This document shows positions 22,349 through 34,800 of a stretch of 64,000 nt of DNA, piece after piece. The notes under the pieces are model-generated. The model was not told the DNA's origin. It saw only the letters and a program-made list of their open reading frames with translations, and made no database searches. The DNA lies in NCBI GenBank assembly GCA_963682055.1, contig OY821743.1, positions 16,775,566 to 16,839,565 on the forward strand, written 5' to 3'. The stretch comes from Primula veris (lineage: Eukaryota; Streptophyta; Magnoliopsida; Ericales; Primulaceae). Each line of letters begins with the position of its first letter. Positions within the stretch are counted from its first letter, which is position 1. Made by a program: the position numbers and the translations under genes.

Positions 22349-23486
22349 CTTTTATTTATATTTAATACTCAAATGTACTAAATGTATTTTTTTTCCAATT
22401 ATAATAAATCTATATTGCTCAAACATTTTCAAATGGTCTTTTTTTCTATTTTTGTGTTCTTTTCTGTAATAAGAACCGTGTTTTCTATTCTTTTGCCTGC
22501 TAGGAACTTTAAGTTGTGGAATCCTGTTTGTTTCTTACTTCAAAAGATTCCACCGACTCTACTCAAATACTTCAACAAAAGAATCCCCTTAGTAATAACT
22601 TAGTACACATGGATCTAAAGCTACATTTAAACGGTTTCTGAGAAATATGTGATCGTAATGAAATAAATTGTATTTGAAGGATTGTTACTTATAATTCCAA
22701 GAAAAAAATATTTTTTAGCAGGGCAAGAGAAACAAAAACGCTCTCGTAACCCGAAGTGCTACAACTCCCCTAGGCTATGCATAAGAGTGCTCTACTTCTA
22801 CTTTATAAAACAATACCAAGTTACTATGTTGTTGAATCGTCTAGTTGCGAGCGCCTATCAAGGAAATAGAACTTATCGAGCGAATAGGAGGTTTAATTGC
22901 GATTTTTTATGAGGGAACAGAGATACAGTAAGCATTCATTTGCTTTCTTTCATTTGTTTTTCTAGCTCTTAAACTAGCATTAGTTGCATTTTATACAAGT
23001 CCATTTTCCTTTCACCATAAAGAGATGAAGCCAATACACAATATGTGACAAACAATGTCCTTTCGAGAGGCTGGATTTATCTGATAGTTTGGCTACGTTG
23101 TATCTTTCCAATTTTACAATGAAATGAAAATTAGGATTTTGTTTATCTTAATTACAACATGCGGGACAAAGAAAAACTAGTATATTCTTTGCTAATTTAT
23201 TTATCGGTCACACATGCATACAACTATAGTTCCATTTCATTTTGCGCACTTCTTTGATACTTGGAACCAAAACCATAAAAGCAAAGAGCAAACGTGCTAG
23301 TAGGTGACTATACGCGGCACCTGCATTTCATATATACTTGTATATTTACATAGTACGCTACCCTACTATCTCCATTTTCACTGTTACATTTCTTCTTCAA
23401 AAAAAAGATACCCATAACATATATAGCATGCATTAGTTCTTTATTCACAACTTAGAAGGCCATCATCATTTATAAAGATCAAGAGT
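22349..23486. other. 3' flank of the DREB2D-like gene
   Basis: AT-rich sequence with no supported gene. The part next to 23487 includes the 3' untranslated region of the minus-strand gene. No polyadenylation signal could be assigned with confidence. Confidence 0.4.
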
Positions 23487-24131
23487 TCAATAGCACCAAG
23501 GATATTGATAACCATCCCAACTCTTCCCATCCTCTAAAATCCCGGGATCCGCCATGGCCAGAAAATCCATGCTCGCTGCCGCCTCCACCCACATGGGTGA
23601 GTCATCAAACTCCGGCAAATTTGCGTTCAAGTTCCCCCAAATACCATCAATCTGTGAGGCTGATGACTCATCAGCCTCGCAGACCATGAATGACTCGTCA
23701 GAGGATCCCGAGGTAGAGTTGCATGATGACCCCCCACTTCTGTGACCAAGAGGGGTCACATAGGACCCTACCGTAGAGTTTCCTGACGAGCCTATACTGT
23801 CAGGACAAATAAGTCCTGGCATTGGAGCATGTGGGCTCATACGGGGCTGACCAGGGAGGTTGAGCTTGGCGTCTGGGCCATATAGCTTCCTCGCCGCCGC
23901 ATCGTACGCGAGTGCAGCATCACGAGAGGTATCGAAGGTGCCAAGCCATAGGCGAGCCCCACGATTGGGCTCACGGATCTCGGCCACCCATTTTCCCCAC
24001 GTGCGTTGCCTCACCCCCTTATAAGTGCATGAGGCGTTCTCAGGCCCGCCTTTACCTCGCATACACCCTTTCCTCGTTCTAGCCTTGGCTGTCTTTTTGC
24101 CGTCTTGTACAGCCATCACTGTTTTCAACAT
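23487..24131 (-). CDS. DREB2D-like AP2/ERF transcription factor, intronless
   Basis: 214 residues from the ATG at 24131. A longer frame exists upstream but it opens with TTG and runs through a TATA box, so I take this ATG. An ATG six codons on is a possible alternative. A basic N-terminus ([18 protein letters not shown]) looks like a nuclear signal plus the [10 protein letters not shown] block typical of DREB2 proteins. One AP2/ERF domain spans about residues 37-94 ([12 protein letters not shown] ... [10 protein letters not shown]), with Val49 and Glu54 at the DREB-type positions 14 and 19. A Ser-rich linker follows, then an acidic tail ([20 protein letters not shown]) that parallels the C-terminus of Arabidopsis DREB2D as I recall it. 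That protein is about 206 residues, close to this length. DREB2 factors bind DRE (A/GCCGAC) promoter elements in drought, salt or heat responses. It is probably functional, as no break is seen. Confidence 0.92.
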   Translation of the reverse strand: MLKTVMAVQDGKKTAKARTRKGCMRGKGGPENASCTYKGVRQRTWGKWVAEIREPNRGARLWLGTFDTSRDAALAYDAAARKLYGPDAKLNLPGQPRMSPHAPMPGLICPDSIGSSGNSTVGSYVTPLGHRSGGSSCNSTSGSSDESFMVCEADESSASQIDGIWGNLNANLPEFDDSPMWVEAAASMDFLAMADPGILEDGKSWDGYQYPWCY

Positions 24132-24224
24132 TTTTATATATTCTTTTGATTTTTTTTTGTTATGGTTTAGTAAATGGTTGAGTTGATGATGATGTTGATA
24201 AGACTGAGATTTAGCTGTTTGAGG

Positions 24225-24231
24225 ATTTATA
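24225..24231 (-). promoter_or_regulatory. TATA box of the DREB2D-like gene
   Basis: On the minus strand CCTTATAAATCC lies about 95 nt upstream of the chosen ATG, the usual plant spacing of TATA plus a leader of about 60-65 nt. Its presence inside the longer TTG-initiated frame argues against that frame being translated. Confidence 0.65.
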
Positions 24232-24437
24232 AGGAGGGACAAAGATTACGTGTCAACAGGTGAATTTTTGGCTTGATACTTGGCAAGACCAACTCATCAA
24301 ATCGTGTCAAAACTTAAGCTACTGTTTTTTTTCGCTTACACACTTGGCTTTCTTAACCCAGCAACTTTCTACGCAATTAATCTAATTTCTTTAAGACCTT
24401 TGTTTGTTTGCAGAAATTGTATTCGTAGGATTGGATG

Positions 24438-24983
24438 TGTAACGAACCGATCATCTCACCATACCGTCAATATTGTCTGTTTTTGTCCGATTTCGTACTC
24501 ACTTCTCGAATCGTATGATTTTAAAAAGTATTGATGATAGCAAGGAGTATCTGCTTCGCTTATATAGCATACAGATACTCAAATATCTATGCGATGTGAT
24601 AACTTTCTCTTTTATACCGGCATTTTCATACGAAAATCCGGGTTATTACACACTTCCCCCTTCTAGCACGACGTTCTCGTCGGGCACACCGTTCTTCCGG
24701 GTGTGTTTCACCCACCATCGGATAGATAGCGGCTCTGATACCAATTGTAACGACCCGGCATCTGACCAGACCGGTACCATCTATTTACTACCACCAATAT
24801 TGTCCGCTTTGACCCGATTCCGTACTCTCTTCTCGGGCCGTACGGTTTTAAAAGGTTTTGGTGATAGTAAGAATGATCTACTTTGCTTATATAACATATA
24901 CGTACTCACATATATAAGCGATTTGGGACAATAATTTCTCTTTTATACACGGGTATTTTTCTACGAAAGTTCGAGTTATTACA
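24438..24983 (-). mobile_element. TRIM (terminal-repeat retrotransposon in miniature), complete
   Basis: Two direct repeats, 24438-24650 (213 bp) and 24746-24983 (238 bp), both begin TGTAACGA and end TTATTACA. The 95-bp centre holds, on the minus strand, TGGTATCAGAGCC (initiator tRNA-Met PBS, 24731-24743) next to the upper LTR and the purine-rich AGAAGGGGGAAGTG next to the lower LTR. Orientation is therefore minus. Flanks GGATG (24433-24437) and GAATG (24984-24988) make a 5-bp duplication with one mismatch. The element codes for nothing and depends on an autonomous LTR element. It lies about 300 bp upstream of the DREB2D-like start codon. Confidence 0.92.
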
Positions 24984-26373
24984 GAATGTGTGGTACGGCA
25001 GTTTTTATGAAAAAAAAATGTGTTTTTCTTTTGAGAATGAGAACATCATTCGATCGTATCAACATGATCAAAGTCCACCAGAATTAAAATCTGGCACAGA
25101 TATAATAGCGTGGATTGACAATTTAGGATTGAAGAGAGTTACAGACGTAGATGGTGTAGCAACTAACACTACAAAATAATGTTTGATTTAGTGAGAGTCA
25201 AAAGCTGTCGCAAGCCTGTCACTAATTTAAAAAGTTGTCACAAATCTGTCGCAAATTGACTAAACTGTCACAAATCCGTCACAAAAACCGTCGCTAATAA
25301 GCTCGTAACAAAAAATACCGTCACTAATCCCGTCGCTATTTGGGTATTTTTTTGTAGTGTAATGCCGCAATATGTAAATCAGGTGGGGGATGGGGATGGA
25401 AGAAACGTAGTATTTTCTGGGATTTACCGTATTGGAAAGAAACCTCATTCGACACAATCTCGATGTTATGCATATGGAGAAAAACTGTTTTGAGAATGTA
25501 TTTATACGGTTTTTGATGTGAAGGGAAAATCGAAGGATAATCTAAAGTCAAGACTGGATGTTCATGCTCTCTGCAACTGTCCCCAGTTTAATCCTACTGC
25601 TGATGGAAAATATGATCGAGCTTATTTTACTCTTGGAAGAGAACAGAGAGAGAGCATTTTGTGATTGGGTGCAAAAAATTAAATTTCCAGATGGATGTGT
25701 ATCTAATATAGGTCGTTGTGTTGATCTAAGAAAGAACAAGTTGTTTGGTATGAAGAGTCATGACTGTCACGTATTTATCCAAAGACTGATCCCAATCGCA
25801 TTTCGGTTTACACTTGACGAAAAGGTTTATAAAGTTTTGACTGAATTCAGTCTCTTTTTCAAACGCCTAACATGTACTACTCTGTCGGTGGAAGACATGC
25901 TGCTTCTTGAAGCGGAAATTCCAATTATATTGTGCCAGTTAGAACTGCATTTTCCACCAAGTTTTTTCAACATAATGGAACACCTCCCCCTTCACTTGTC
26001 ATATGAAGCAAGAATTGCGGGTCCAGTGCATTATAGGTGGATGTATCCGTGTGAGAGGTTTCTTGAAAAACTTAAAAGGAGTGCAAGGAACAAGAATCGT
26101 GTTGAGGCGTCGATGATAAATGTGTATGTCACCGAGGAAGCTGCTAATTTTTCCTCAATATATTTTAAGCCAGAAGTTCAAGCATGGAGAAGTCGGATTG
26201 AACGACATGATGATGGGGGAGAACGGCCAATAATTCCTGGAAATCTGTCAATTTTTACACATCCGGGTCGTGCGGCTGGAAAATGTAAAATGCGATGGCT
26301 TAAACCGGACGAACACAAAGCAGCAATGAGGTACATCCTCACAAATTGTCCAGAGGCTCAGAAATATTTGAGG
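24984..26373 (+). pseudogene. CACTA (En/Spm) TNP2-like transposase fragment with DUF4218
   Basis: Pieces in different frames give ELKSGTDIIAWIDNLGLKRV (before 25167), then GWGWKKRSIFWDLPYWK, DVHALCNCPQFNPTADGKYD and GREQRES. A long clean stretch from about 25655 follows: VQKIKFPDG, KLFGMKSHDCHVFIQRLIPIA, LCQLELHFPPSFFNIMEHL, GPVHYRWMYPCERFLEKLK and YVTEEAANFSSIYF. The last set is the DUF4218 domain that follows the TNP2 (transposase_21) core. There are at least two frameshifts, a 193-bp CACTA MITE inserted at 25167, and a TGA at 26374. TNP2 is the catalytic transposase of CACTA elements. This copy cannot make one. Confidence 0.88.
25167..25359. mobile_element. CACTA MITE (copy 1) inside TNP2 pseudogene
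   Basis: Ends CACTACAAAATAATG and TTTTTTTGTAGTG are CACTA-type TIRs. It is flanked by an exact 3-bp TAA duplication (25164-25166, 25360-25362). The interior repeats phrases like CTGTCACAAATCTGTCGCAA. Close relatives are at 46421-46613 and, more distantly, 46639-46794. Confidence 0.9.
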
Positions 26374-27782
26374 TGATCATTTTAATAATTCGTTATATAT
26401 ATGTTGCATAAGTGTTTTTTTATAGCCAATAACATTATTTGAACTGAATTCCTAGCATTTTCAAAGAGGACATGTACGATGCCGGTTTTGCAACGAATGC
26501 TGCTGAATTTGTCCAAAAGAAACTTTAAATACATTATTTTGGCCAGCACTTATATATATGTGACTATAGCATTGAGAGAACATTATTTTGGCGAGCACTT
26601 TTATATCTGTGACTATAGCATTGATCTCTCAAGGGGGTGTCTCATACTTTTCCGATCAAATTAGAATAACGTTGTCGGACTCGAATTCTATCTTAGCCCA
26701 TTGACTGCCTTTTAACTTTTAACATGTCATTCTTAAGGTCCATGCTTCTACAATTAGAGAGTTTGACGTCTTGAATGAACCATTCCAAATGTCCACAAGT
26801 TTTCCGGATTCATTCCGATGTATAATACCTCCACCGGACAAAAAACTACTCATATGAAACGTCTATGCTAATTTTTAAATAGTCATGTAACGGCTTACTC
26901 CACTTGGATTGAAGACAATAGCCATCCATATTTACCAATAAGAAAAAAAGATGTGTTTAATTAAGTGCGTATTTTGTGTCCCAAGTTTGCATCCTGGCCC
27001 GTCTCCAAATGATCATTCTTCCCAACTTTTATAGAGACGGTAGGACATTAAAGTTTGTTCAGACACCAACCGTTTTCCAATTTCACTCCAAATCTAGACT
27101 GAATTATTAGTTTCGAAACCGATAATATGCCATTCTTTGTCAGCTATTTGATCGTTGATCATATGGCTTGAATTATATGGATTTTGAATTGTAAACATAG
27201 AAGTAACACGTCAACAAACGATTTTTTGCATCATAAACAAAAATCTTGCACTAGTTCATCTTTTTACTAAAAGCTAGAACAAGTCCTTGGAAGTTGCGGT
27301 TAGCCAAATTTTTGGATAACTACTGAGCCGCAACAAAACCTTACTTCGTCTTGGTTCCGTTTCGTTTAGTGTTATGTTTATAGTTAACTTTAGTTATTTT
27401 ACATATTTAGGTGTAAGATCTAATTGCATTATTTGATTACGGTTAGATTTGTTAATGATTGTGAATAGTGCTCTTGTGAATTTCGCTATTAGGGGAGAAG
27501 TCATCTAATATTAATGGTTAAGGTTGTATATAGCGTTTTTTTATTTATTGATACGCATGGAGTCTATAAATGACTCGCATATCTCTCTACTCTTTTAGAA
27601 CTATGAAATTTGATCTAGACAACTAGTATAGAGTTGTCTAAGATCAAAATTTGCACTGTCGAGGGTCGAGGCCGGATGATTTGAGTCAATCACGCACCAA
27701 AAACATCAATTTTTCTACACATCTCTATTAATTTATTGTTATTTTTTGTGTAAGTAAATTAATTTATTGGTATAGAGAAAAT
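26374..27782. other. Unassigned; possibly further decayed TNP2 sequence
   Basis: Just past the TGA, at about 26455-26525, one frame reads FKEDMYDAGFATNAAEFVQK. That could be the next part of the transposase, but beyond it no frame holds. A short inverted repeat (TTTGATCTAGACAACT ... AGTTGTCTAAGATCAAA, 27609-27651) is present. No gene is called. Confidence 0.35.
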
Positions 27783-27790
27783 ATTATTCC

Positions 27791-28474
27791 CGGGGCGGAT
27801 CCTTCAAGGGAAGGGGGTTCAGTTGGCCCCCCCTCATTCGGGACACAAAAAAAAAAAAAAAAATTCTTATTTTTTTTATTGATCGTACATTTTATATAGA
27901 TTAAATTAAGCATTTGCCAGAATAATAATATGTCGCTACACTAGCCCAATGGCAAAAGCTTTTGCATTTAGCCAATATGTCTTGGGTTCAAGTCCCACAA
28001 TTTGTTTTTTTATTCCTTTTTGTTTGAAATTTTGTTGTAGTTAAGTTCTACTATTCTAGTTTTTAATTTGCTGAACAAATTACTATCCAAACATATTAAT
28101 AAATTAAACAACTTTTAACGATAATCATCTCTAACCGTAAAAATTATTATGTACTCTTCAATCGCTATTTTTTTCAAAAAAGTACTCTATAAGCAATAGA
28201 ATCCATACCTGGTTTTTACTTCATTTAAAAATATTATTTAAAATTGTTAAAATGTTATATAAACTAAATTGATCAGTAATATTCCAAAAAAACTATCAGT
28301 TTTCTATTTTACTTTATAGTATATAGTTTTGTTTTGATGTTACTTATTGGAACTCTAATTTTGATGGCTCAAAAAGGGAACTACAATTATTAAGATTTTC
28401 TTAGGCTCAATATTTAACATTTTCTGGTAAATTAATTTTGTCCGTCCTTGGAAAAGCTCCGGGATCCGCCCCTG
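27791..28474. mobile_element. hAT element, 684 bp, exact 8-bp target duplication
   Basis: Ends CGGGGCGGATCC and GGATCCGCCCCTG form 12-13-bp TIRs. The duplication ATTATTCC is exact (27783-27790, 28475-28482). There is no transposase. The TIR type matches the 16541-18051 element. It contains a tRNA-like segment (27937-28010). Confidence 0.9.
27937..28010 (+). other. tRNA-like segment with Pol III box A and box B matches
   Basis: TAGCCCAATGG fits the internal box A consensus (TRGYNNANNGG) and GGTTCAAGTCC fits box B (GGTTCRANNCC), with about 35 bp between them as in tRNA-derived SINEs. A T-rich stretch follows. No clean tRNA cloverleaf or anticodon stem could be drawn, so I do not call a tRNA gene. 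Confidence 0.45.
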
Positions 28475-28534
28475 ATTATTCCTACTTTGAGTATTTAGCA
28501 TGCATGGTAAAATTTCCAAAATAATACTTTAGGG

Positions 28535-28536
<2 letters not shown>

Positions 28537-28575
<39 letters not shown>
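28537..28575. repeat. (TA)n microsatellite
   Basis: About 19 TA units between the hAT element and the first large Copia element. Confidence 0.95.
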
Positions 28576-28579
<4 letters not shown>

Positions 28580-28624
28580 CTTGTATTTTATATTCATTTA
28601 TGAGTTTTACAAATAAATACAAAT

Positions 28625-28830
28625 TGTTGTAGTTCATTAGGTCGTATCTGGGTCACTATTTCAAGTGTTTTTACTTGAATCGTAAGTAGGGTTGACTATC
28701 ATATGTAACCATAGTCTCTTATATGTATCTCTCTACACTCATATTATGAATAAATAACTCGGCTGTTTTTCTTTATATTCTCTCTATATATATATATACA
28801 TATATATGTGAGTTAATATGTCACACAACA
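28625..28830 (+). mobile_element. 5' LTR of Copia element C
   Basis: Starts TGTTGTAGTTCATTAGG and ends ATATGTCACACAACA, 206 bp. It is followed directly by CGTTATCGGCAC, the same post-LTR text as element D (CGTTATCAGCAC), where the primer site would lie. It pairs with 35311-35542. The flanking 5 bp are CAAAT here and CAAAC after 35542. Confidence 0.85.
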
Positions 28831-31800
28831 CGTTATCGGCACTTTGCTCGCGGGGAGTAGAATATATGTTCGCGGATATTGGAGATTTTGGGTAAACGCA
28901 CAGATATTAAGTATTTATAAATCTTGAGATTTATCTGATTAGGTTCGTTTCGACCGTTTTCAACCTAACAGTATGGTAGATAAATTAATTTTTTTTACTG
29001 TGATGTTAGAAAATGGCATGCTTAAAATAGCAAACATGTATACCATCACAGACTTGTCTGTAGTATGATATAGTATGAAAAATAAAAGGTCATATACTAT
29101 GGTACAAACTACATGGTAGTTTTATTACATAACATAAGCAATCGCATGCTATTAATTAATTGTGATCATCAAATCACATAATAGTAAGACGCATGAATAT
29201 AAAAATATTACATGTTTGGTTTGACTAGCTATACCAAACAATCCATGAATTGTGATTGAATACCCATGTGTGTGTTAGGTTACATGGTGATATATCTATC
29301 AAATTAATATTATATGATTTGAAGTAGCAATATATGTGGGAATAAATTCATTGAAAACTTAAAATTATCAAGTAGTATGACGTAGACTAAATAATTGCTT
29401 AATTAGGATTCAATCCTAGTAAATAGATAACGCACACATCAGTTGATGTGATTACCATATGGAATCAAATGGAAAGACAATTGTTACTCGATTTTTTGAT
29501 AATTTGTACGTGCACATGTATGTAACCTCCTCACTGAATATTAATTAACAATAGTAAAACGTAAATTTTTTATGGCAGTAGGCCGTAGATATGGGATTGA
29601 AAATTATATTGTTATGGTTATATCAGATTAATGCAATTGCACGTGATATTGTGAAATTGGTAATTGAAATACATTGTTTCTTTGTATAGTGTAATATGTA
29701 AATTAACAAGAATAAAACTTACACATAAAAGTAATAGATTTGTATAATATTTATTTAGATCTTGCTATTATAAAAATTGGTTAATAATAATCTAGATTAA
29801 TAGTGTAAATTTGATTTCCAAATATGTACTGACATGTTAGTTAATCATGAAGCATGTACAATCTAGATATTTAATCACGTTCATGTACTATTTATTTACT
29901 GCCAATGTACACATGTGTACAATATGATAATTTACGAAATCATATATTTTCACATTTAAGTTGAAAAAATTATGAATGTTTCTCCAACTAGGCTCACCTA
30001 GTATGTTACGATGGCTAAGGAAAGATTTCAGCGGATATTTGGTATTTTAATGAGGTAGGTTTTTAAGAAGGTTCGCTACCGAAAGGAGTTACAGTAAATA
30101 ATAATTTTCTCGAGTGTGTTTATATGGTGATGTATGTTTTGCCGAATTGGTACATCGGTATCGACCCGTCGATCGATCAACGAGTACCTATTCACTTGTA
30201 AAGCAAAACAATTGTTTTCGAACCTGTCGTTTCGAAACAAAGTTTGTACTTGTGCAAACCATAAACATATAAACCAGTTGTTTTATATGATAACTAATCC
30301 AGAACTCCCAAAATTTGTTGGATGCCATCTATGATGAGAAAAATTGTAAAGCATACTTGCGAAATGACTGTTTAGACGATAATGTTATTTCACCACCACA
30401 TGTTAGTCATCTTGATGTGTGAAAATGTGATGCCCAAACTTTTTGGATGCTATCTTTGATGAGTAAAACACGAGTTTGTTGTTACTCGCGAGATAAAGGT
30501 TAAGGTGCCGATTTTATTCCGTCGGCACATTTGAGACATGATAACGTCTATGTTGAACAATTGTCTGAAATTGACAAATTGGAGTGATACTTCACCAAAA
30601 TTACTAGCTTGGAAACTTATTTCATAAGCAGTACTTATCGTGAATCTGTATTCACCATGTTCCTTTAGCTCATTGCCCATCTATTTTTGAATGAGAAAAT
30701 TGCCCCGATGAGCAGTCTTTAATCCTATTTGGTCAATGACGAATTGTTTGCCTGATACTAATGCTCTTCATGGACATTTTACCTCGAATCGAGAACCAAG
30801 ATAAAGGTAATTTGTCTCGAACTGTCATGAGCCGGACGCTCGCATAACCAAGCGAGGTTTAGATAATTTTCAAAACCGAAGACTTGTGGCTCTAAGACAG
30901 TACTTCAAATGAACAATAGGGCCCGTTGTACCAAAGCAAAAGACAATGCTCAAGGTGCGAATTATCTGCTATAAATGACAAATGTCATGAACAGATATGC
31001 CTTAAATAGTTTAAAACTATCATAAGGGATGAAAAGTCATAGATAATGTGGTTAAAACTAATTGAAAGTAAACTCTTGATATCTCCGATTTTGTGGCTCA
31101 AATATAGTTTGATAACTTTCTATATGATTTTGATAAATCATTGAGCCGATTTGTCACTCATCTGGATTATGATTTTTCCATTTGAATTATATTTTTTTTC
31201 ATTTGGACCATACTTTTGTTTTATGGTTTGCTTGTTTCTTGAAATTTTCTCGAAGTAATTTGAAGTATTATTTGAGCAAATTCTTTTGACAAATGTGACC
31301 AAACTTTAAATTATAAAACTTTAGGCAATACTTGTGGGATAGTTGGTTGTCTAGAAATAGTGGGTAACAATATACCACATAATTTCACCAACTATTTGCC
31401 TAAATAATCATTAGTGACAACGATTCTGGACCAGTCGTTCCAAATTGAAATCTTTGGTAGAACCAAATTGATTTGTCAAAAATGAGGCCTTATACTCCAT
31501 GTCATGTCGTACCTTGTTGAGTAATAACATATTTGAGAAAACCAGTGTTATCTGGTAATAGCTCATGAAAGAATTGATTTCTTTACACAATCTCCACTCA
31601 ATACGACCAAATGTGTATTCTTAAGGAGTTGAGATGTATTTCAAGTGTTTTAACCATGAGTTTAAAACATTTTAAAAATTATTTTATCACCTTGTCGTCG
31701 ATTGATAAATGATTTAAATATTAAGACATGATTGTATATACTATCATTCTCCTGTAATCGATTGATAAGAGAATTTTGATATTGTGGCATTGACCGGATG

Positions 31801-34800
31801 AGATATTCTCGGGTTAAAAGACGATGCATGATTTATAATCGCATTGCATTTGAATTCTCTTTGAGGATATATTTCGTGATTGATCCGAAATTCATACCAC
31901 TAATGCTCTATTTGAAATACTAGTATATGTAAAGATCACGAAATATACTCGTAGAATTCTTGTAAAGAATTGAAAGAGTTATTGTGGACTTATCCAACCA
32001 TAAGACGGACCATTAAAAATTTATGGTTATAGTTGATGCATCGACAATATGGTCACATTTTATTGTTCTTCATGGAAATGCAGCACTTCCAAACTATTAG
32101 CCCTATCATTAAGTTGATGGCACATGATCCGTATTATCCTGAAAAGTCTAGTCGACTTGATAATACTGAAAAGTTAAAATTGATGTTTCGTTTGTATTAC
32201 TTGACTTTGAGAATTGAAATTGAACATCCATAATATTATGTTTAGACCCAAAATGGACTCACATAAATTTTAAGTGGTTGTAAATGTTTGCATGCGTTAT
32301 TTGGTGATGCGCACCAATATATCTATTTCTGTGTGGGGTTATGATATATTGCATACTGCTGCATTGGTCCATCTGAGGCCCATATCCAGTCAAACTCCAT
32401 TTATGTAACAAGCCAGATGCCTAATATGAACGCGTGTTTGAGTGCATAATATTTTGATTGAGCCGATAAATCATTCAAAGTATGAACCTCTGAAAATTGG
32501 AACATACGTCGATTATGTATCCCCTACCTATAATTTGATAGCTTAATCTTGGCAAGCGATCTTTTTATCGTATGACATGCGAAAGTGACATTGCTAAAAC
32601 TGTCCTCCCCACTGTTAGGGGGAGATTTTTCGTGTTAACGTTGATAATTAACGACATAAAGTAACGTGACATTAACCCACTCAGTCTTAGCTCGATCCCC
32701 AAACTACACATAGTGATAAGTATGCATAGAGACTCCCCCAAGTCAAATACCAGTTGCATTTAAATGACTATGAAATGTCACGAGATCATTTATACATGAT
32801 GCAAATATGTTTGCAAGGAAAGATGTCCCTGTCAGACGTCGTGTTTCTGTTATAACACATTGCTTTGGCCGAACCCGCCAAGCAAAGGACGACGTTGTCG
32901 GTTGTCCAGTCTGTCGTCCTTCCCAAGATATGAGAAAGTTGACCGGTTCTTATTTCGTTCAGCCACGTGGAGAGGTGAACTGAAACTCGTTTGTCACACG
33001 AGATTATAAAGGATCTAGGAGATGTTTGATTCCTCCTCATCCTGAGAATCTCGAAATATCTTAGATGATATTGAAGCGAAACATCTATCGATCATGATAT
33101 CTTAGATGATATCTATCGATCACAAAGTTGTCATTGATTATTTGTTCATATATTTGGTGACGACTGATAATATGAGCAAATGATGATAGGGAACCACGTA
33201 CCGTTGCGAGAAGTCAACAAAGAGCAGACTGGTCTAATGGAAACCTGCAATCCAAGTAGACTTACTCAGCGAAAGAAGTGTTCAGACCTAAAGCTCCAAC
33301 ACCGTCAATGTTAAACGAGGTCGTTTATTTGGTTATTCGTAAGGAAGCGTGTTGAAAATAATGAGATTGTAAAATTCTCGCCTAATAGTGCAAGGCTTCT
33401 CTCATATCTTGTAATTGATTACGAGATGTTTCATTTTCTCGTAATGGACATTATAACGGTTCCTATTTTATCAATTTAGTAGTTTCCAAAAAATTGAATA
33501 TGCAACCTATGATTGTGGTCACGGTTTTATCTCTATTGGGATTTAGACAAAAAAATATACATGAAGGTACATGTGTGACTTCATGTGTTTGAACCAATTA
33601 GTTTTTTACCACGGAATATGTTCTCAATTAACTTAAACATTCACTATATGGATTATAAAATCCGAGCAGAGGTGGTATCCCGCTTAAGTGAATACTTCAT
33701 CGGCTTGGGATACGTAAGGACACGTTATATGTCATTGCATGTTTATAAAGCAATCCATGTTTTGGATTTGCCCTTCGAGATGAATGATCTTGGGAAGACA
33801 CGGTACTGACTCAGCCTAATGATCGAGTCACGTGAAGATAGAATCTAAGTCTATGATTCAGACTACATCTATAAGGTGTTCTGACGCTTTAGTCATCATG
33901 GCATTAAGCCGTCAGATTCTCCCATGATCGTTCGATCATTAGACATTGATATAAACCTGTTTCATCCCTGATGTGACGATGAAGAGATGTTGAACCTTGA
34001 CGTTTATATCTAAGTACAATGAGTGCATCTTTGTGTTCATTATACTTGGTCTAAATGTGCTAGGACAAGCATCTCATCTGCTATGAATGGTATAGCTCGA
34101 CACAATACGCATACCCCATTAAAAAAAAAATTCCGTTACCGTAAAGGTGCTATGGAAATGGGCTTGTTTATCCCATTTACGTTATCAGGTATGCATACCC
34201 CTTTCGGTTATACCGATGCTGCTTGCTTATCTGACCCCGCATAAGAGATATTTCTAACATGGTTTGTCTTCATCATTAGCAATAAGGCGATATCTTGGAG
34301 GTATTATAATGACTCCATATGAATCACTCTAATCTACTCGTGCTCGATCAGACTATAGAGAATGTATATCTTTTCGATCTGGTATGAGCCATATATGAAG
34401 TACATATATACCGTCTCACGATCTAGATGAAACACTTGTCATAATTGAGGACGAGTTGCTAGTATCGATCAAGCAAGACATGACTAGATTATGTCATTTG
34501 AGCATATCTCGCCAATAAAGTTTCACATATAAAGTATAAGAGCATCATGTCGAATACTTGTTCTATTTCATGATAGATTTTCTTGCATCCAGTCGTGTGT
34601 AAGTAAATGAACCATCCATAAGAATGCTCGTACAATTTCTTGGAATATGAAATCGTTGCACCCAGTTGTGTGCAAGTTAGAGGAGCATTATATGTGAAAA
34701 TTCTCGCACTCTGTCGTGTACAAGTAAGGGCAAGCATCCTGTAGAATACTTTTATACTTTTTTTGTCCTTAGTTCAAGAGTTTGTCTCATTGGATTTAAC

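Noticed and set aside
23554..23745. 63-codon plus-strand frame
   Set aside because: Antisense to the DREB2D-like coding sequence.
24132..24242. N-terminal 37-codon extension of the DREB2D-like protein
   Set aside because: It opens with TTG, not ATG, and contains the TATA box.
27609..27651. Short 16-bp inverted repeat as a possible miRNA hairpin or attachment site
   Set aside because: Too short for a plant miRNA precursor and with no supporting context.
27937..28010. A genuine tRNA gene
   Set aside because: Box A and B match, but no acceptor stem pairing or anticodon arm could be drawn, and it lies inside a transposon. Kept only as a tRNA-like segment.
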